Of a stretch of 64,000 nucleotides of DNA, positions 61,667-64,000 are shown one piece after another; positions within the stretch are counted from its first letter, which is position 1, and every line of letters begins with the position of its first letter. The DNA comes from Lachnospiraceae bacterium (GTDB lineage: Bacteria; Bacillota; Clostridia; Lachnospirales; Lachnospiraceae). Made by a program: the position numbers and the translations under genes. The stretch covers positions 1 through 64,000 of the forward strand of contig JAQXGF010000025.1 of the NCBI GenBank assembly GCA_029006155.1. Reading direction: 5' to 3'. The notes beneath the pieces were generated by a model, which did no database searches, had not been told where the DNA came from, and worked only from the letters and a program-made list of their open reading frames with translations.

Positions 61667-63841
61667 TTACATCCGGCCATAAAAGATATAATGTCCAGCC
61701 GCAACCTTCTGTGTATTTCCATCTATGCAGATTTCCGCGTCGACTGGAGTCGTGATCTCATAGCGCCATGCGCCATCTTCCTGACGCCAGCCGGATTCGA
61801 CCAGACCGTGCCGGGTCTGAAGGGAGGCGGTAAGCCAGGAGAGCCTTGTATCCGGGACTGGCGCAAATCGGATAGAGGCATAGCCAGGAGCATCTTCTAT
61901 GGTGCGGATCCCTGCAGCAACCTGATAGACCCAGTCTGCGACGGAGCCGTATGCGTAGTGGTTAAAGGAGTTCATATCTGCGCTCCAGAAGCCACCATCT
62001 TCCATAATGCCATCCCAGTGTTCCCATACCGTAGTTGCACCTTTCGTGACCGGATAGAGCCACGACGGATATTCTTTGCGGAGCAGAAGCGTATAGGCGA
62101 GCGCTGCATATCCGTAATCACTGAGCACATGCAGCAGATACGGTGTCCCGACAAACCCGGTCTGAAGCTGGTTTCCGGCTTCTTTTACCATTTTTGCGAG
62201 CTGATCGGCCGCGGCCTGCGGATGCTCAGTCAGATGGAAGTGTGCCGCGAGCACACATTCGGTCTGCGTCTCATAGGTCGGAAATGCAGCACGGAATGAA
62301 GCGATGATTTTTTCATACAATGCCTCGTAGTCTGACATATCCTTTCCGAGCACCGTTCCTGCCTTGATCAGCAGTCTGGTAGAATGCGCATAAAAAGCAG
62401 ATGCGATAAAATCTTCCCGGGTCGAGCCCTTATAGCTGCCGGACGGTGCATCCAGTCCGAGCCAGTCGCCGTAGTGCGTGCCGCCGGTCCACAGATATGG
62501 CGTTTTGGTGGAGCCAGTGATGTAGTCGACCCAGCCCTTCATACAGTCAAACTGATTTTTCGGAATCTGCGGATTGCCATACGCGAGATAGACTTCCCAT
62601 GGACAAATGACTGCAGCGTCTCCCCATGCAGCGCTGCCATAAGGGGATTGCAGAAGATCCGGGATGACATGTCCGACATATCCGTCGTCTCGCTGATCCG
62701 CTGCCATGTCGGCAAGCCATTTTGTGAAAAACTGCTCCGCATCATAGTTCATGCACGCAGTCCGAACGAAGACCTGTGCGTCTCCGGTCCAGCCAAGCCG
62801 TTCATCACGCTGTGGGCAGTCAGTCGGCACGTCGACAAAATTGCCCTTCTGTCCCCAGATGATATTCGAGAAAAGCTGGTTCAGAAGCGGATCGGAGCAG
62901 CTTAAATGTCCGGTGCGTTTCATTTCCGAGTGTACGACGATAGCAGTAAAATTCTCAGGCTTTGCAAGTGCCGGTCCGCCCGGAAATGCATCAATACGGA
63001 TATAGCGGAACCCGAAGAACGTAAAATGCGGATGCCAGGTCTGCCATCCGTCACGACAGGTATAATGCAGCTTCGCCTTTGCAGAGCGGTAATTTTCCGT
63101 ATAAAAATTTCCGTCACGGTCCATGACTTCTGCATGAGAGAGCGCAATGACATCTCCGCACGTTGCATTTACGGAAAACTCGACGTATCCGGTCAGTTCC
63201 TGCCCGAAGTCGACGACCGTCTCGCCGGCGGGTGTAGTGAAAATGCGGGCCGGGGAAATACGTTCCTGTTCGTGGACTTCCACACCCTCCTGCGGGATCA
63301 GGCTGTCCCATGGTCCTGCCAGCTCGTTTACCCTGCAGCGGGTAGCAGAAAAGTCTTTCGAGGCGTCATACTGCTCACCGTCGTAAATTTCGGAAAAACG
63401 GGTGGCGCTTTCGGCAACGCTCCAGGAGGTATCCGTGCCAATCGTTTCGACGGTGCCATCTTCATAAGTGATCGTCAGCTCTGCCAGCAGTCCGGCAGGC
63501 CAGTTGCGCAGCCCATCCTGATAAGAGGACTCGCACCATCCCGGCATCCGGCTCCGGTACCAGCCCTTACCAACTGCGACGGTAATCGTATTTTGCACTG
63601 CAAGATCCGATGTGATATCATAGTCCTGATATTGCAGGCGCGAATAGTAGCTCGTCCACCCCGGTGCGAGCACAAAATTTCCGATGCGTTTTCCATTCAG
63701 CTGCGCTTCATAGACGCCAAGCGCTGTGATGTGAAGCACTGCCTTGGCTGGCGTTTTGGACAGGGAAAACTGCTTTTCATACACCGGCACGACATCCCCC
63801 ATATCATGATCCGGCTGAATCCATACTGCATTCCAGTTCAT
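61667..63841 (-). CDS. Glycoside hydrolase family 78 alpha-L-rhamnosidase
   Basis: A 724-residue enzyme, without signal peptide, that removes terminal L-rhamnose from glycosides in the cytoplasm. The N-terminal beta-sandwich part (WIQPDHD, LNGKRIGNFVLAPGWTSY) is followed by the (alpha/alpha)6 barrel and a C-terminal beta domain. The general acid is probably Glu347 in DCPQRDERLGWTGDA and the base Glu607 in TTVWEHWDG. Start ATG 63841 with CGGAGGAGG upstream; an in-frame upstream ATG exists at 63910. Shorter than most GH78 (often 850 or more). No transporter gene is adjacent inside the window. Confidence 0.9.
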   Translation of the reverse strand: MNWNAVWIQPDHDMGDVVPVYEKQFSLSKTPAKAVLHITALGVYEAQLNGKRIGNFVLAPGWTSYYSRLQYQDYDITSDLAVQNTITVAVGKGWYRSRMPGWCESSYQDGLRNWPAGLLAELTITYEDGTVETIGTDTSWSVAESATRFSEIYDGEQYDASKDFSATRCRVNELAGPWDSLIPQEGVEVHEQERISPARIFTTPAGETVVDFGQELTGYVEFSVNATCGDVIALSHAEVMDRDGNFYTENYRSAKAKLHYTCRDGWQTWHPHFTFFGFRYIRIDAFPGGPALAKPENFTAIVVHSEMKRTGHLSCSDPLLNQLFSNIIWGQKGNFVDVPTDCPQRDERLGWTGDAQVFVRTACMNYDAEQFFTKWLADMAADQRDDGYVGHVIPDLLQSPYGSAAWGDAAVICPWEVYLAYGNPQIPKNQFDCMKGWVDYITGSTKTPYLWTGGTHYGDWLGLDAPSGSYKGSTREDFIASAFYAHSTRLLIKAGTVLGKDMSDYEALYEKIIASFRAAFPTYETQTECVLAAHFHLTEHPQAAADQLAKMVKEAGNQLQTGFVGTPYLLHVLSDYGYAALAYTLLLRKEYPSWLYPVTKGATTVWEHWDGIMEDGGFWSADMNSFNHYAYGSVADWVYQVAAGIRTIEDAPGYASIRFAPVPDTRLSWLTASLQTRHGLVESGWRQEDGAWRYEITTPVDAEICIDGNTQKVAAGHYIFYGRM

Positions 63842-63957
63842 ATAGAAAATCCTCCTCCGTTTGAGATCGACGGTAGCTGCGTACCGTCTCAGATAAAGAA
63901 AACGTATCATAAAATTCGGAGGGCTGCAACTGAAATTTGCAACTCCGGAAAAACAGG

Positions 63958-63985
63958 TTGAAAAAAAGCGGGGATATGGTAGAAT
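63958..63985 (+). promoter_or_regulatory. Promoter reading out of the right window edge
   Basis: TTGAAA (63958-63963), 16-bp spacer, TAGAAT (63980-63985) with extended -10 TGG, divergent to the rhamnosidase. The gene it serves lies beyond the window. Confidence 0.6.
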
Positions 63986-64000
63986 AGAGTTTCGAGTCAG

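Noticed and set aside
61490-62299. 269-codon plus-strand frame opposite the rhamnosidase
   Set aside because: Lies mostly antisense to the GH78 coding region and has no recognisable domain or ribosome binding site.
1-64000. CRISPR array, tRNA or rRNA genes, prophage or integrative element
   Set aside because: No regularly spaced direct repeats, no tRNA T-loop/CCA pattern, no integrase, capsid or conjugation modules; the TraX-like protein alone is not evidence of a conjugative element.

Overview
The window looks like a chromosomal segment of a spore-forming Lachnospiraceae-type clostridium (Firmicutes, mid-range GC). The evidence is the type of gene content: a HisZ-dependent short HisG, a Rex regulator, an electron-bifurcating NfnAB pair, the sporulation proteins YlbJ, YqfC, YqfD and a SpoVB-like flippase, a leucine T-box, GGAGG ribosome binding sites and textbook sigma-A promoters. 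I saw no tRNA, rRNA, CRISPR array, prophage or complete insertion sequence. Most genes lie on the plus strand in compact operons. The genus assignment is inference, since no homology search could be run.

Layout. 1-3.7 kb: an N-terminally truncated metallophosphoesterase, a YibE/F membrane protein and an aldo/keto reductase. 3.8-6.7 kb: rsmD, coaD, a coiled-coil protein and ylbJ. 6.7-9.4 kb: a serine hydrolase and an M23 peptidase. 9.5-17.4 kb: a dense RNA-modification run (RsmF-, RsuA-, SpoU-, YgiQ- and RluA-type enzymes) ending with recU. 17.4-22.9 kb: a partial histidine operon, hisZ-G-D-B-IE, from a consensus promoter. 22.9-31.7 kb: an SH3 protein, T-box-controlled leuA, tdk, traX, a SleB-like cell-wall hydrolase, thrC and a second SH3 protein. 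31.7-38.2 kb: an ABC-F ATPase divergent from rex, then nnr, alr and mazF. 38.2-46.4 kb: a CBS-domain transporter, yebC, a CFI-motif protein, tepA, uppP and ftsK. 46.5-56.3 kb: nfnAB, rlmH, yqfC-yqfD-phoH-ybeY, a DUF3048 protein, a SpoVB-like flippase and proB. 56.6-60.2 kb: a DUF896 protein, a formyl-THF cyclo-ligase/ProA fusion and miaB. 60.5-63.8 kb (minus strand): a PfkB-family kinase and a GH78 rhamnosidase.

The strongest candidate for something undescribed is a family of small structured non-coding repeats. The two full copies (20740-20892 and 48889-49040) share an almost invariant 3' tail of about 30 nt, while at least five stems differ in sequence and stay paired. Deleted or partial copies lie at 18683, 9411 and 26738. 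Two copies sit inside the his operon directly at stop codons, and one uses the last codons of hisD as one side of its closing stem. A second structured repeat (complete at 56333-56459, remnants at 36268, 34618 and 1250) and a 197-nt element with 21-bp terminal inverted repeats in front of an apparently antitoxin-less mazF complete the set. Two protein fusions also deserve attention: HisIE with an N-terminal HisA/HisF-like domain lacking both catalytic aspartates, and a 5-formyltetrahydrofolate cyclo-ligase fused to ProA.
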